DNA from: Nectonema munidae
Lineage: Eukaryota; Nematomorpha; Nectonematoida; Nectonematidae
Length of the DNA stretch: 64,000 nucleotides
Assembly (NCBI GenBank): GCA_030549495.1
Contig: JAUIRK010000824.1
Span: forward strand, 1 to 64,000
Direction of reading: 5' to 3'
Both the position numbers and the translations under genes were made by a program. This document shows positions 25,510 through 39,000 of this stretch, piece after piece (the first letter of the stretch is position 1; every line of letters starts with the position of its first letter). The notes beneath the pieces were generated by a model. That model did no database searches, was not told where the DNA came from, and worked only from the letters and a program-made list of their open reading frames with translations.

Positions 25510-27390
25510 AAAAATTTAAAATATATCATGAAATCCAAGTATGTATTGTATTCTATCGTATTCTTTTTAACGTATACTTTTTCAAGACATTTGACTTTGA
25601 CATCACTAGGATTTTTTTTATTTATTTTTTTATCATATATTAAGTAAACAAATAACTAATAACGAAATATTAACTTCGTAGGTTAATACATAACTAATAT
25701 AATGATGGTTAACTAAAAATAAGAAATAACTATAACTAACTGCAAACTGAATAAGTAAATAACGAAGTGGATAGTTAACTAAGAAGGGGGAAAGTTGAAC
25801 AGTGGCAAATAAATATATAACTAGATTTCTTATTTTTACTTATTTATCTATTAGTTGATAAAGTCTTTGAGATTAATATAATTATGCATATTTAAGTTTA
25901 CCACTATATAACTTTAACTTCACATGACTTTTACATATTTGGTTGAAATTTGACTTTTCTTCAAATGAAAATTACCTTATAGTTCTTATTACTATGCACA
26001 GTTTTTCTTGATATTTTATTTTTCTTTTAAAAACTTTCAGTTTTATTTGAATATTTTAAGCAAGGCTTTTAAACCTGAAACTTTTTTAATTAGGGACTCA
26101 CTCGTTTCACTTCTCGATTTTCTTGAACCTAATCTTGTCATGCCATTTGATTTTCTTTGTTTGAATCTTATACACTCTTCTAAAAACTTTTTTCTAACTC
26201 ACATTCATCACTTACGCTCTTCAGATGTGATATGCTTTCTAAATAACCTTTTGTGTTGAGTCTGATTGCTTCACCTGTGTTGATTCTTTTTACAACAAAT
26301 AACCTTCTTTTTTCATCTTTTTTCTCCTCTTGCAATTTTAAAAGCTTTATTTGATTTAAGCGTTTTCTCCAAATATCACTAATCCAGCTCTCCTACCGCT
26401 GTGCTTTCTATTTGAGAGCATATTTAAAAAAAATTATTTTACACTTGCCTCTTTCAAAATGTCTTTTTTATATCACGGTTTAACAAACTTTTCTTGGTAA
26501 TCTTTTTAATACTTCCTCTAAAAATGGCCGTTTTCTATATTGTTTAAGTAAATCATTATTGTATAAATTATTATAAATTGGCCATAATAAATTAGATAAG
26601 GAGAAAGACGAGACAAAATGTTTACAATTCAAGGAACCATGATTTTTTAAAGCCTATAGGCATTTGATACTCTATAAAGTTTTCACTTGCTCTGCCTGTT
26701 GCTACTATCAACCTATTATAATGAAAAATTAACCTAGCCGTCTTCATTTTAACGATCTTTTTAGAAGAAGTTGAAGCCTTTTTAGAAGTTATTTTCTTAC
26801 TATTTGACAATTTTCTAATCCGACTTCTCTGTCACTCCCCTTGCTTTGAATTCCATGATAGAAAATGTGTCCAACAAATTTAGAGAACAAAATAATGTGC
26901 TCATTGCTTCTCGGTTTTAAAATGAGTTCTTACACTACGCTTTCACCAAGGCTAAGATTATTATGAACTTCACAAATGATACCAGTCCAATCAAAGTTAT
27001 ACTTCAACTATAAAAAATTGAGAAATACATATTAGAATTACATATTGATTCATATTCTAATTTCTTACTCTGACCCTTAATTTCTTCTAAAAACCGGCTA
27101 TCACTCTTGTTTTCTCAAAATCTCCGCCTCCAACTCCACTATCCTGCTTTTCACAATGATTTTTCAAGTTTTAAGGATTTTTTTTGATTTGTTTTTATCA
27201 TCTTACAATCGTTTCAATACTTCATTTTGATTGCTTAAAAACAGAAAATAGGCATTCATACGCCTGAGTGATAAACAACTATGCGATATAAGTTAGAGCA
27301 ACAATTTTTTAAAACGATACATTATACAGCGAAACATATATGAGCGCTTGTTTAGCAAGATAAAATATTAAATATTAGGAAATATTTGAC
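25510..27390. other. gene-less stretch with one unassigned open frame
   Basis: No supported gene. A minus-strand open frame at 26622-26810 (Lys/Ser-rich, ending YQMPIGFKKSWFLEL) has somewhat ordered codon use and may be a remnant of an old mobile element. Nothing in it could be matched to a family. Confidence 0.35.
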
Positions 27391-27398
27391 ATAGTTTA

Positions 27399-28054
<656 letters not shown>

Positions 28055-28059
28055 CAGTA

Positions 28060-30870
28060 TCAACACGAATAAATGAATAATTCATATAAGTATTATATCT
28101 CTAATTTTATTGATTTTTAAAAGCTAACTTTAGACTCATGTGAAATATAGTATTTTCCACTCAAATACACCTTTTTTAGAAACGATAGAAGTTCGCGTTT
28201 TTCAAAATGCATAAAACACCTACTTATTTTGTAAAAAAAAAGGTGTGATAATGATATAAAAAACATATCTAGCTATATAAGAGATAGACAAGAGGAGCTA
28301 TTACCATTTTCCTTGTATTACTGAGATTTGCATCATTTCGCTCCAGACGTAAACACGTAGTTTCGTTTCCCACAGCAGTTGCGTGTTCAACACATCGAAA
28401 TCTTTTCATTGTATTTTTTATTAAATAGTCTTACATATTTATGTGTCTTTTTAAAATTTTCAGGTGAGTACAAGAGGCTGTTGCATAGCTATTTGTTTCA
28501 TCATCTTCACATAGGTTTTTCAGTATTTATTTTTTTATATTTCAGAATGAAACATTGTTTAGACATTCTGGTGTACAACAAATTAGTTTTCATTACAATA
28601 TACATCATGACAAGTAATGCATTCAATTTTCTTTTAATTTAGTATTCATATCAACTATTTTATACCTTAAAAATTTTATTAAACCTATTTTTCTATTATA
28701 TGGATATTTTATTATTATCGGAATTCAAAGTGACAAACTTCCATAACTGGTAAAACTGAGATATCACAAGGATTGAATCGAACTACAATGACTAGATTTT
28801 TATCCTTCGCTTCTACACCCACGAAATCTGCCCTCAATATTATGCATATTATTCCTAAATTATTGATTTCCTTCTACCAAGTTGTTTAGCTTTATAGTCC
28901 TTCCACAATGCTCTCCACTGTATTTCCATAAATGCTATTTTTATATAGACTAAACTACTACTAGCCCCCTTAGTTTTTATACGTGCTATTTGTATAACAA
29001 TTAAATCATCCAATTCAAGGAAGCAGGAATCTTCTTCCTCTTTTTATGCATTGATTAAAATATCAAAAGTTAAATTAGGGCTCAATAAATTAGAGACGGA
29101 AAAGGAAACATAATTTTTACTAGTTGGGAAGTTGCTTTTTTGGCAGTGCTATTTACTCACTAAGTTTTATTTCCAGTCTTCGCCCCGCAGTTTGAATATT
29201 TAAACTACACATCATATTTTGAATAGCTTACTATGGTTATTTCATATAGACCAGCTCTCAATTTACGACACTGCTTCTCAAACATTTCCTACTCAACGCT
29301 CGCTTAGACATTATTATAAAAAATGAATATGAAGTTTTACAATGTAAAATATAATGCAAAAATCAAGTATTTTCATGCAACCTTATTTATCACCTATTTA
29401 TCCATTTGACCCATATATTTGTGGTTTATCTTGATTTTAGACTTGATATTACTAAAATTAATTTTAACATTTATCTATACGGTTTCATTAATAAAGACTT
29501 GATATTTTATTTGCTCAATAAATCCATTTTCTAGCAGACTATATGCGAAACGGAATGAAAGAGTCTTAGGCATTTGCAAATAAAGACTAGAAAATGTTAG
29601 CTTGCTTTATAGAATTCTACTCCATCGAATTTCCAAATTTTTCAAGATTATTTAGTTCATAGGAAAAGATTTTAAAAAAATTAAATGCTCTAAATATTAT
29701 AATTTTCAAAATTTTTAAAAATTATATTAATTATCCAAAATTCGTCTCCATTTAAATTATTTAATTGTTATTCTTAAATTTTTACATCTTCCCCTGAGAA
29801 TTTAAAAACTACCCTTAGTAGGCACTATTCTCAAATCTTTAGAAGCACTGATTTAGAATAAACATCTGTTTATGTCAAATTAGACATGATAAAAATTGAG
29901 GTAGTTCAGACGTAAAAATTAATTACGATTTGCTAGTGATCGAATTAATTGCGGAAGAAATAGATGCATCTTTGATTATGTAAAAGTGTATATATATGTG
30001 TTAGAGTATTGCAAGAAGATAACTTATTTACCCCCAACGGCATTATGCCCGCCAAAACATATCCGTGCTTGTCAATATCTGCAAAAAATCTTAGGGGGTA
30101 AGCGGTAAAACCCGAGTTAATTATCTGTCCAAAGCTACGCGCCAAACTTTTCAAGCATATATAACTTTGCAATTAAAATTAGGTTCATTTTTTGGCAATA
30201 ATAAAAAATAATGAGGTTTAAGTATGTAGAATTTAAGTTATATATTATCTTGTTCGCTGATTGAAATTTAATTAAATTTAAAATTTTTAAAGAAAATAAA
30301 AATATATAACACAAACCAAATTTATTTTCTAACATCATTTTTTGTTAATTCACTATTTAATCAATAAATTATTGTTCACACGAGAATCTTTCAATTATTG
30401 TTAAATCAGCTGGACGAAAAATTTCTTTAACTGGCTGTTCCGGCAGTGATAATGCTAAAATGCTTTTCACGAGCAATGTGTTTAATTAAGACTAAATCTA
30501 AAAGTATATATCCCGAATTACTTTATAATCACAAACAAAATTTTGTCTACACCTAAACGCCCACTTTACATAAAGTTAATTTAGGATGCAACAAAAATTT
30601 TTATACGAGCATCCCCTGTTTCGATGCCAGCACTCGCACAGCCCTTTAAAATATGGTATATGTGTGACGGCATAAGCTCGTGGGCATACCCACCCTGCGC
30701 AGTCATTGAATTTATTTAAATGTGTGTTTGTGTGTGTGTGTGTGTTTGTGCTATGCTCTGATGATGTTACACATAATACTATCAGATAGCTATAAATAAA
30801 TTATAATATTTTTTAAGAATAAACGCACAAATTGCCCATATTTTTAGAATAGAACCCCACAAATAACCCA
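28060..30870. other. gene-less stretch
   Basis: No supported gene. A strong donor-like TTTTCAG-GTGAGT at about 28458-28468 lies after a short open stretch at 28379, but no matching reading frame or partner exon was found. A (TG)n-like patch lies at 30721-30750. Confidence 0.4.
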
Positions 30871-30879
30871 CAGTACTAA

Positions 30880-31011
30880 TATTAAACCCACACTCATTCA
30901 TACTCGAAGTAAGTTTTAAAAATCCTATTTCTTCAATGAAAAAGCCTACCAAATTTAAAAGAAGGTCTAGCAAACCCACGCGCATTACCCGTTTAGTTCA
31001 GGGCTCTACTG
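30880..31011 (-). mobile_element. Tigger-like terminal fragment
   Basis: On the minus strand, after a TA dinucleotide, the sequence begins CAGTAGAGCCCTGAACTAAA and continues in the style of Tigger/pogo termini (CAGTxxxxCCTxxxxTAA). The partner end was not found. Confidence 0.35.
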
Positions 31012-31081
31012 TATATAAGTCGTGTGTGTTTTTGTTTGTCGATATGGGAATGTACATGTGTGTGCCTGAGTGTTTAGAATT

Positions 31082-31989
31082 CAGGCATTCTTAACCTGAG
31101 GTGCATAGACCCCTTAGGGGCCCATGGATGAATTTCAAGAAGTCCGTGAGGGTCAGATTAAAAAAGCCAATTTTTTTAATTTAAAATATTAAATATATTT
31201 TCATATACGTTTTTCGTCAGAGTCGTAGCCAGCTTTCATTCTCAGGGGACATTAAAATTTAGGAGGGCCAAAAAATGTATTATTATTTATTTTGATTGAT
31301 TTCCCATCTGAAAATATGAATAGGGTTTTGGAAGATGAAATTGATGTCTGATTAAAAAAAGTGTAAAAATAGGAAAATTTATTAAAAAATTATAAAACAA
31401 GTGTTTATATAGATAACTTTCTACATTTTTCAAGACATACTTATTTGAACTTTTGAAAAGTAGTAGAATTAGTTATTTTTTTCATAATGTAATAGTGCAA
31501 GTTGAGCTTCTCTATAGGGAGTCATCGATCTACGATGAGAGGTGTCAATTCTATTCAGAGCAGAAAAGACACACTTTACGATAGAACTGGAGTATCTTGT
31601 TGTTGTCGAGATGAGGTAGATATATTTTAATATATGAGCTCCTTCAAGAGATAAAATAAGGTGTATTATTTCCGAAATGATTCTTTTTTTATATAAGACT
31701 TGTCAAGAACACTATTTTCTCTAACATTGTTACAAAAAAATTTAAAAAGAACTTTTTTTAGTATCTTAATTAATTTTTTAAGGGGGCGCTAAAGATTTTC
31801 TCAGGAGGGGGGGGGGTGCGCCTTTTGGGCCCCCTTAGATACGCCTTTGTTTTTTTACAGGTCCAAATATTAATCGCATGCAAGGTTTTTATGTGAAAAC
31901 TTTTATGTGAAAATTTTCGTGGAGGGCGTCCACAGCTTTCATCACCTTCCTAAAGGTTTCCATGACTGAATAAAGATTAAGAACACCTG
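31082..31989. mobile_element. hAT MITE interrupted by a second hAT-like element
   Basis: The outer element begins CAGGCATTCTTAACCTGAGG and ends with the inverse form TTAAGAACACCTG. Flanks read GTTTAGAAT and GTTTAGAT, close to an 8-bp duplication. Inside it lies a second element, about 31218-31849, starting CAGAGTCGTAGCCAG and ending GATACGCCTTTG with a poly-G run (31807-31816). The inner duplication is unconvincing, but the nesting is clear from the split of the outer element. Confidence 0.55.
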
Positions 31990-32962
31990 GTTTAGATGTA
32001 TGTAGGAATTAATTCGCGGAGAGATAAGAGATACCTGAGCACATGAGCGTTACGAATTTAGGAGCCATACTTTCAACATGTTATATACAGGAGAACAATA
32101 TGGGGAATTGACTCTATAACTTAAAATCTACCTTTTCTTGATTCGATGAAATTTTTTACGTGTTTAAAACATCCTTTAAAATGATGATAATAATCATTGC
32201 TTATTTATGCATTTTAAATTCTTATAAGCTCTTTTTGTTAAAACAGATGCTGAAATCGGTCTATTTTTTTTATTTAAGTCGAAAACAAACAAATCAAAGT
32301 AGCGAAACTCCTAATTGCTTAAATAAAAGTTATGCCAAAAATTAAGGAAAAAATTAAAAACTTGAAAATAGATGACATTTTCTTACCTCATCATGTTTGA
32401 AATGAAAGATCATGATTTGATTTGATTTGATTTGAGATGACACAGCTTATATATTATAAAAAAACCGAAAGCTGGCTTGAAGCTTAAAAATATTGAGTGT
32501 TTTTAAAATACAATAATAATTGCTATGACTAGACAAATCTTAATAGAGGGGAAATAGAGGAGATTAAACTAGTGACACCATTTTAACATGTTCACTAAAA
32601 TACAAAGCAAAATGAAAGATGATGTTGAAAATGAGAGATGAAATTTTGAGATTTTAAAATCAGATTTAACGTTTCCTTCTATATGTTTATATAAATTTCT
32701 TTAAAACCGAATATTTCTTATTATTAAATAAAAGGGGGTTGATTCGGTTAAAAACAAGTAAAATATATTCAATTTGATTATTTGGTGTTACTAACCACGC
32801 CCTATTCATAATCAATCAAACAAATTGTGCTAATTAATAGATTATTATAAATGATCAATCATTTAGATTAAAACACTTGTAAGCATGACTTCAAAATGCT
32901 TGCCACTTTCACCATAAAATGACTTATTTGAACCTCTTAAGGTTTGTTCTCCGTATGCAAAG

Positions 32963-33434
32963 CGATAGACTGTTTCACCTGCCTCTCCATCAATGGTTCA
33001 AACTCGGCTTGCGAAGATGTCTACAACCCTAAGCCCGGACACTACAAGGCAAACTGCATGGTTGGCCGAGAAAACAGAACAGGAGCATTTCCGGCACAAT
33101 TCTGTCTAAAAATCAGTGGATATCGCAGTACTGCTTTCCCTTTTGCCATTCTTCTCTAAATTGTACTTCTTTTACCTCTACGAAAACAGGATCGGGAGAA
33201 ACTCTGGTTGTGAGGAAGTGCTCTTTTGAAGTTCTTTCAACGCAGTGTGGCTTGTTCGAATTCAACAGCGTGCAGTACAAAGGCTGCATCATGAGTTGTA
33301 ACAAGAATGGCTGCAACTCCTCACCACGCCTCAAAAGATACGTGCTCAGTTTTTACGCAAAAAATTCCAGACTGGAAACCCTGTTCTTCACAAGCATCAT
33401 CGTTTTCATCCACAAATTCCTTCTACATGGCTGA
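32963..33434 (+). CDS. Ly6/uPAR-domain, quiver/sleepless-like GPI-anchored protein (last two exons)
   Basis: Two coding exons are visible: 32963-33127 and 33190-33434, separated by a 62-bp intron. Both junctions are phase 1. The chosen donor, GTACTG, joins KISGYR to SGETLVVRKC. The joined part starts (A)IDCFTCLSINGS and ends GCIMSCNKNGCN, with ten cysteines and the closing CN of a three-finger Ly6 domain. It then has a basic linker and a hydrophobic tail (LETLFFTSIIVFIHKFLLHG), as expected for a GPI-anchor signal. NGS and NRT are potential N-glycosylation sites. In arthropods such proteins (quiver/sleepless, crooked, coiled) act at the cell surface, for example on potassium channels or septate junctions; which of these applies cannot be told. 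The first exon with the signal peptide was not found upstream. The acceptor at 32961-32962 (GCAAAG) was chosen because it leaves the mature protein beginning just before the first Cys; an alternative lies about 20 bp earlier. AATAAA occurs at 33451 and 33626. Confidence 0.8.
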
Positions 33435-33639
33435 ACTTCCTTTAGGATGGAATAAAGTCGAGGTTGAACAGAAGCTTCCCATTGCGTCAAGCTTTGTCTC
33501 ATTTATGTGAATGAGTGTTATTGAAGAATGCCAAGAGACACACATACACATTTACATGCACATAAGTACAACATACTTATAAATACTGTTAAACCTTTTC
33601 TAATATTTATATTTTCATAAAAAAAAATAAATTAACATT

Positions 33640-34950
33640 TTACCTTTCAAAATCATCCGTGGACACAACAAATTACTTCAGTAAAGATTATACTATTGCA
33701 TTATGTGGTTTAGAAGGTTTTCGGTCAACTGCCCGATGAAAAAACTACTAGAGGCACAACTGGTCGAATTAAAAAAAAATTTTAGGAAAAATTTAAAAGT
33801 TTGTTAAAATCTGAAAGTAGGTTCAACTTAGGGAAACAAGTTAAGAATGCACTCTATTCCTCCCTTTTTCATACTATTTTTCTTATTTTTTACACAAAAT
33901 TTCTTAAAAAAAGAGGGAAATAGTAAAACGAATTCAAATTTTGCATAATATAAAATAAAAAAAAGTTAACTTTTCGAAAAAATAAATTATAAAATAAAAT
34001 TTAGTTTCATAATGCCAAAAAGAAAAAAAGTTATAAATTATAGTGAAAAAATAGTCTATGCATTTAGCGCTAGAATTTACCTGTTACGGTTTAAGCACTA
34101 AAACACTTTTCCAAAATAACATAATTGATTGGTAAAATTTACGAAGAAAGAAGTAAAGTTCTGCATACACTAAATTTTATGATTGATTATACAAAATACA
34201 ATAGTATTAGTACAGTTCTTATGGTTTTAGACTCATTAGAGTTTAAAGTTTATTCGTTAAAACGAAAAGAAAACGTATTTTTAACGATGATATTGTTGTT
34301 GATTGAGGAAAAGCAAGTCTTTAATTGGATTACATAGATTATTTCATGAAAAGCAGTTCATTGACAACTTCCTTAAGTCTCGCATGGCCGTAATATTTTT
34401 ACTACCTTCAATGGCCGTATAAAGCCTTGAGAGGCCATTTTTCGACTTTTCTTTTCAGATTTTTTTTGGGAACGAATCACCTAATTTTCATAGCGATATA
34501 CAAGTTTATTTCTTTATAAAAAAAGTCTATAAAATGTTCTATGATAAATTTTTTTCAATTTAACGCCATCTATTTTTCCTAAAATTTTATCAGTTTTTAT
34601 ACAAAGTTTAGTCATAAACTTTTTGATACAAATTTTTTTTATATATAAAATAATATATAGTCATAAAAAACAAATAATCCTTTCGCAAATCAAGTTTTGC
34701 TATAAGAATGTACCGTACGTTTACTGATACTCTTCAAGATAAGTTATAGCTATTTGTAAATATTTTTACTTTCTTTTTATTTTATATATTCATGACAAAC
34801 TCCCTGGCTAAAGTTGTGTGTCTCAAACGTCAACGAGATATAAGGAAGATATGGTTACTTTTTCACATGTGTAAATATAAAGTTACATATGTGTGATGAA
34901 TAAGTCATATTACACGGTTTCTTTTATGAATGCATGACAGATTATTTATT
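33640..34950. other. gene-less AT-rich stretch
   Basis: Nothing supported beyond AT-rich sequence; the short open frames here look random. Confidence 0.5.
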
Positions 34951-34963
34951 ATATATATAGCAT

Positions 34964-35120
34964 TTTCACTTTAAGTTCGTCCTTTTTCATTTTAAATTCG
35001 TCTTTTTTCACTTTAAGTTCGTTCTTTTTCACTTTAAGTTCGTCCGTTTTTATTTTAAGTACGTCTTTTTACACTTTATAATTTGTCATTTTTCAATTTA
35101 AGTTCGTCTTTTTTATAGGT
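34964..35120. repeat. 21-bp tandem repeat, seven copies
   Basis: Seven consecutive units of exactly 21 bp of the type CACTTTAAGTTCGTCCTTT, with point differences. No inverted counterpart was found nearby. The period and the GTC-anchored unit resemble the arms of the two inverted arrays at 7.4-8.5 kb and 37.7-38.3 kb. Confidence 0.85.
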
Positions 35121-35463
35121 GAATTTTATATTTTATGATATGAGAAAAAGAAATTAAAAATTTGGCGAGGAGGAAAATTAATATTTATCCATAGTTGTAA
35201 AACTGGTTTGAACTTTGCTTGCTGAGAAAGTAGCCGTAAAACCAATTATTATTATCAGGGTGAACAAACAAAAGCCAATGATATAAAATCAATTTTAAAC
35301 TATAGTTTGAACTATATTTTCTTCTGTTTTTTGAATTTTTTAGGTCAATAAAGTCATAAAATATCGTTTGTGTTAGTAAATCAAAGTGTAATAATTCAAT
35401 ATTATTATCATTATTATTGAAAAAATAAACATTTTGTCTCTTCGAAATCATTATTTTTTTGTG

Positions 35464-35625
35464 GGGCGTGAGTAGGGTTGGTTAGATGCTGGATTCGATA
35501 ACTCAAGGTCTTGGGTTCGATCCCGCATCAAGCCTGCTTTCCTCATAGTTCGATACTAGCGGCCCAATTGTGCCTTCTCGATGAAAACACCCTATGGTAC
35601 CTTTACTTTACCTTTAAAAGGCATG
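35464..35625 (+). mobile_element. tRNA-derived SINE (family 1)
   Basis: A tRNA-like head with an A box (GAGTAGGGTTGGTTAGATGC) and a perfect B box (GGTTCGATCCC) is followed by the body words GCATCAAGCC and GTGCCTTCTCGATGAAAAC, ending at GGTACCTTTA. The same order is found in inverse orientation at 60026-60170. Confidence 0.75.
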
Positions 35626-36061
35626 TAATAATTGACTGGAAAAATATACATCATGATATTTCATTTTAATTTGGAAAAATGTATTAACTTTGTGGAAGTG
35701 GACAAACCAGTATATGCATCTTAACAATATGTTAAAACTGAATCATCTAGCGTGTTCAGCCCTATAGCCCTTACTGGTGCAGGTTTCTACCCTACTTTCC
35801 GGTGAACGTTATGCGTTAAATTTTAATAGCCTTCTCCTCATACTAGTACTTATATATACATACTATCGTGAAAGAAATTGAGTGATATATTTATTTTGTA
35901 AAGATTTAGTCATTGCAAGAAACATTCATGGATAAGCGCCTTTAATTGGATGAATGATGTGAGCTGGAACGCTATCTACGATTGGTGTGTCACAATTATA
36001 AAATGTATACATTGGCTGTGTAGGATGATTGACAGATCGTGAAAAGGACCTTCTTTCAAAG

Positions 36062-39000
36062 TCAGTCGTACTTTTTATTGGAGTCCTTTGAGTAGGAGCC
36101 TTTTTTGTAGGAATCGTAGCCGTGATTTTTTCCATGACGTTTGTCCTCTTAACAAAGATCAACAATTTTAAAAATTGAAAAAAAATTTATACAATTAATA
36201 AATATAAAAAAAATTTCTTGATACCCAAACGAAGCGTTTTTGAATCTTAAATTTTAAAGAGCATTGGGGTTATAATCTACCTATAAAATAGCTGTACATA
36301 ATGGAAGTAACATATTTTATAATACTCGATGCAAGTCTTCATTTCTTTTTTATTAAATAAAATTTTACTAGAATATGAGAAATTGTAATTACACTACAGA
36401 ACATTGGATGCATTTACCATATGCATACAATTTTTCTCAAACAAATGAGACTGAATCGCGAATTAGTTCATTTGGAAGTGGACTTTTGCTCGACATCATA
36501 ATGAAGAAAATATTCACAACTTAAACATTTTGGTTAGTTTGGAACAAGGTAATGATTTTATTATATCAATTTTTTAAAACTCCATGTAACTGAAGGAAAC
36601 AATCTAAGGAAACATCTAAAGATTTTACGCTAAAAATTACTCAAAAAATTCAAAAAAGTTTGTCATCAATATTCTGAGATTTACTCGTGAAGAATACCAT
36701 AATGACTTTTACAATATTTTGCAAGAACTTAAAAAGAATGTGGTATTAAAGAAATTTAAATTATTTAAAAATACAAAAAAAACATAAATGCATGGAAATT
36801 TTATATTAGTACAAAACTTTTTCGAATCATCTGAGAAAATTGACCACAAAGCACAAAGGAATTTATTTTGAAAGTGATCTATCTGAATTTAAAGAAATCT
36901 CAATTTTTTTTGTAGTTTTGTGAACTATAAAAAAATAAGCTTTTTTTACCAGCGTGGACAAAAATTTCAATTTAGTTTATAAAAACTATTGAATACTAGT
37001 TCGTTCTTAACTAGATTAGTATGGCGAAGTCTTCAATTCTGAAGCCAAGATATCCAATTGTCCTGAACCAGTCTTTTCAAAAGGAAATGCTAGCAATTAT
37101 AAACATTACAAAATGAATGTGAACGTTTCTTCTTTTAAGGAATTGTTGCCTTTAATACGTTGTATCAAAATATTTTTTACTATTTAACACGCAATTCTTT
37201 ATGATAGTAGCTTTAAGATTCTGACTAGAGATGTAAATTAACAAGGCACACCCACCCGAATCAAAAGTAAAATGTTTGATTGTTAACTTTGAAAAAAGAT
37301 AATATTAGAAAATCAGAAAAGTAATTTTGAAAATTGTGAAGCTGATAGTTAAATAAAACGCTCAATCTTTTGGAAAACTGATCGCCTGCTTATATAATAT
37401 ATTTTAATTTTTGTATAAGAGACAAAAATACTTTATACTAAAGAAACAATGCAAAGTAAAGACAAAGAACAAGACAAAAGCAATAAATTTATTTTTTAAA
37501 AACAATTTGTCGTTACTTTTGTTTAATTTTAAGGTTAATTGTTTTTCTCTCTACTGAAAAAATTAAAACGACGTAAGTTGTACATATTATAATCTCAAAC
37601 AAAATTAAGCATAGAATTTTTATTCCAAAATCAATGGTTCAGTGAAAAGTGAGAAACATATCATTTCTATTTATATACTAAGTTGCCTTTTTTCAACTCT
37701 AAATCGTCTTATTTCAATGTCCTTTTGGCATTGTATTTTGTCTTTTTTCATTTATAATAATAATTAATTTTTCCAATTCTATTTTGCCTTATTTCTATTT
37801 TGTCTTATTTCAATTCCATTTTCTCCTTATTCAAAACTAATTTACAATAGGAATTCATCATTTTTAAGCCCAAATAGTCTTTTTCTATTTTTTTTTGTTT
37901 TTTTTTCAATTATATTTTACATTTATAAAAACCTATTTCAGTTTTTTAAAGCACCACTAAGAAAAATTTCATCTGTATAAAGAAAATTTCAATCAATTTT
38001 AAATTTGAACTTTCAACTCAAAGTTTCATTAAAACTTTTTTCCAATTGAAATTCGTTTTGAGATGTCAATCAAAAATCCATTTAAATTGTTTTTTGTTTT
38101 GTATTATTTTTTAGGATAGATTGCAAAATTATTTAAAGAAAAAATATATATGCTTTAGAGGAAATAGGATTGTAAAACCGTACACTCTAATCGAAAAAAG
38201 GCAAAACAGTATTGAAAAAGACAATTTAGAATTGGAAAAAGAAAATATAGAATTGGAAAAAGAAAAATAGGATATCAAAAGGACAAAATAGAACTAAAAA
38301 TGGTATATATTCTTTATGTGATTGAAATTAATTTGACTTAGAGAAAATTGGAATTGATTTAAAGTCTCGCCTTATAAAACATAAGATTTTTTGAGACGTA
38401 GTTTACTGCATAACAATGAATGCAAAGTCATAGTACCCCAGTCATCGTAGCCCCACTTGTCTTTGTAGGTGTCTTCGTTGTGTCCAGAGTCGTGCCACAA
38501 ATCTTCTCCCTTTTTCCACTTCTTGTCGTATTTCTTCCACGCATCCTCAAAGCCTTTGTCATCCACGTACTTCTTGAAGCCGCCCTTCTTGTAGCCATCG
38601 CGCATGCGTCCATACTTTGTGCCCCAGTCGCCAGATTTGTACTTCTTGTTGTCTTTGCCTCCATATTTATTCTTGGCAGCCTTTTTCCACTTATTTGTGT
38701 GGCTTAAATACAAAGGATAAGAAGAAACTATAAAGCCAAACGCCACTTTTCATTTGAGGATTGATAGCTCTCGAATTCTTTTTAGAAAACTTGGATATAC
38801 TCTGACCTCTACCGTGTACAAAGACAAAACACAACAGAGTTTTCCACATGCATATACGCGCCTTAAGACATTGCATTGCAGAATTAAATATCCGAAAATG
38901 GGGCCCTTACACTACATGAGTACCTCCTCTTTAACCAAGAAATACAATAGTCAAAAAACGCATTCAAGGCTTATATACGATATGCCAAAAATTTAATAGG

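Noticed and set aside
35464-35540. Genuine tRNA gene
   Set aside because: A and B boxes are present, but the acceptor and anticodon stems do not pair and a SINE body follows.
35926-36165. 79-residue minus-strand frame
   Set aside because: It is a shadow frame of exon 5 of the minus low-complexity gene; the Gly/Lys/Tyr-rich frame with correct phase ends at 36062.
38420-38876. Plus- and minus-strand frames over 38.4-38.9 kb, including MKSGVWLYSFFLSFVF as a possible signal peptide
   Set aside because: The hydrophobic stretch is the pyrimidine tract of the exon 4 acceptor and is out of frame with the exon, ending at a stop a few codons on.
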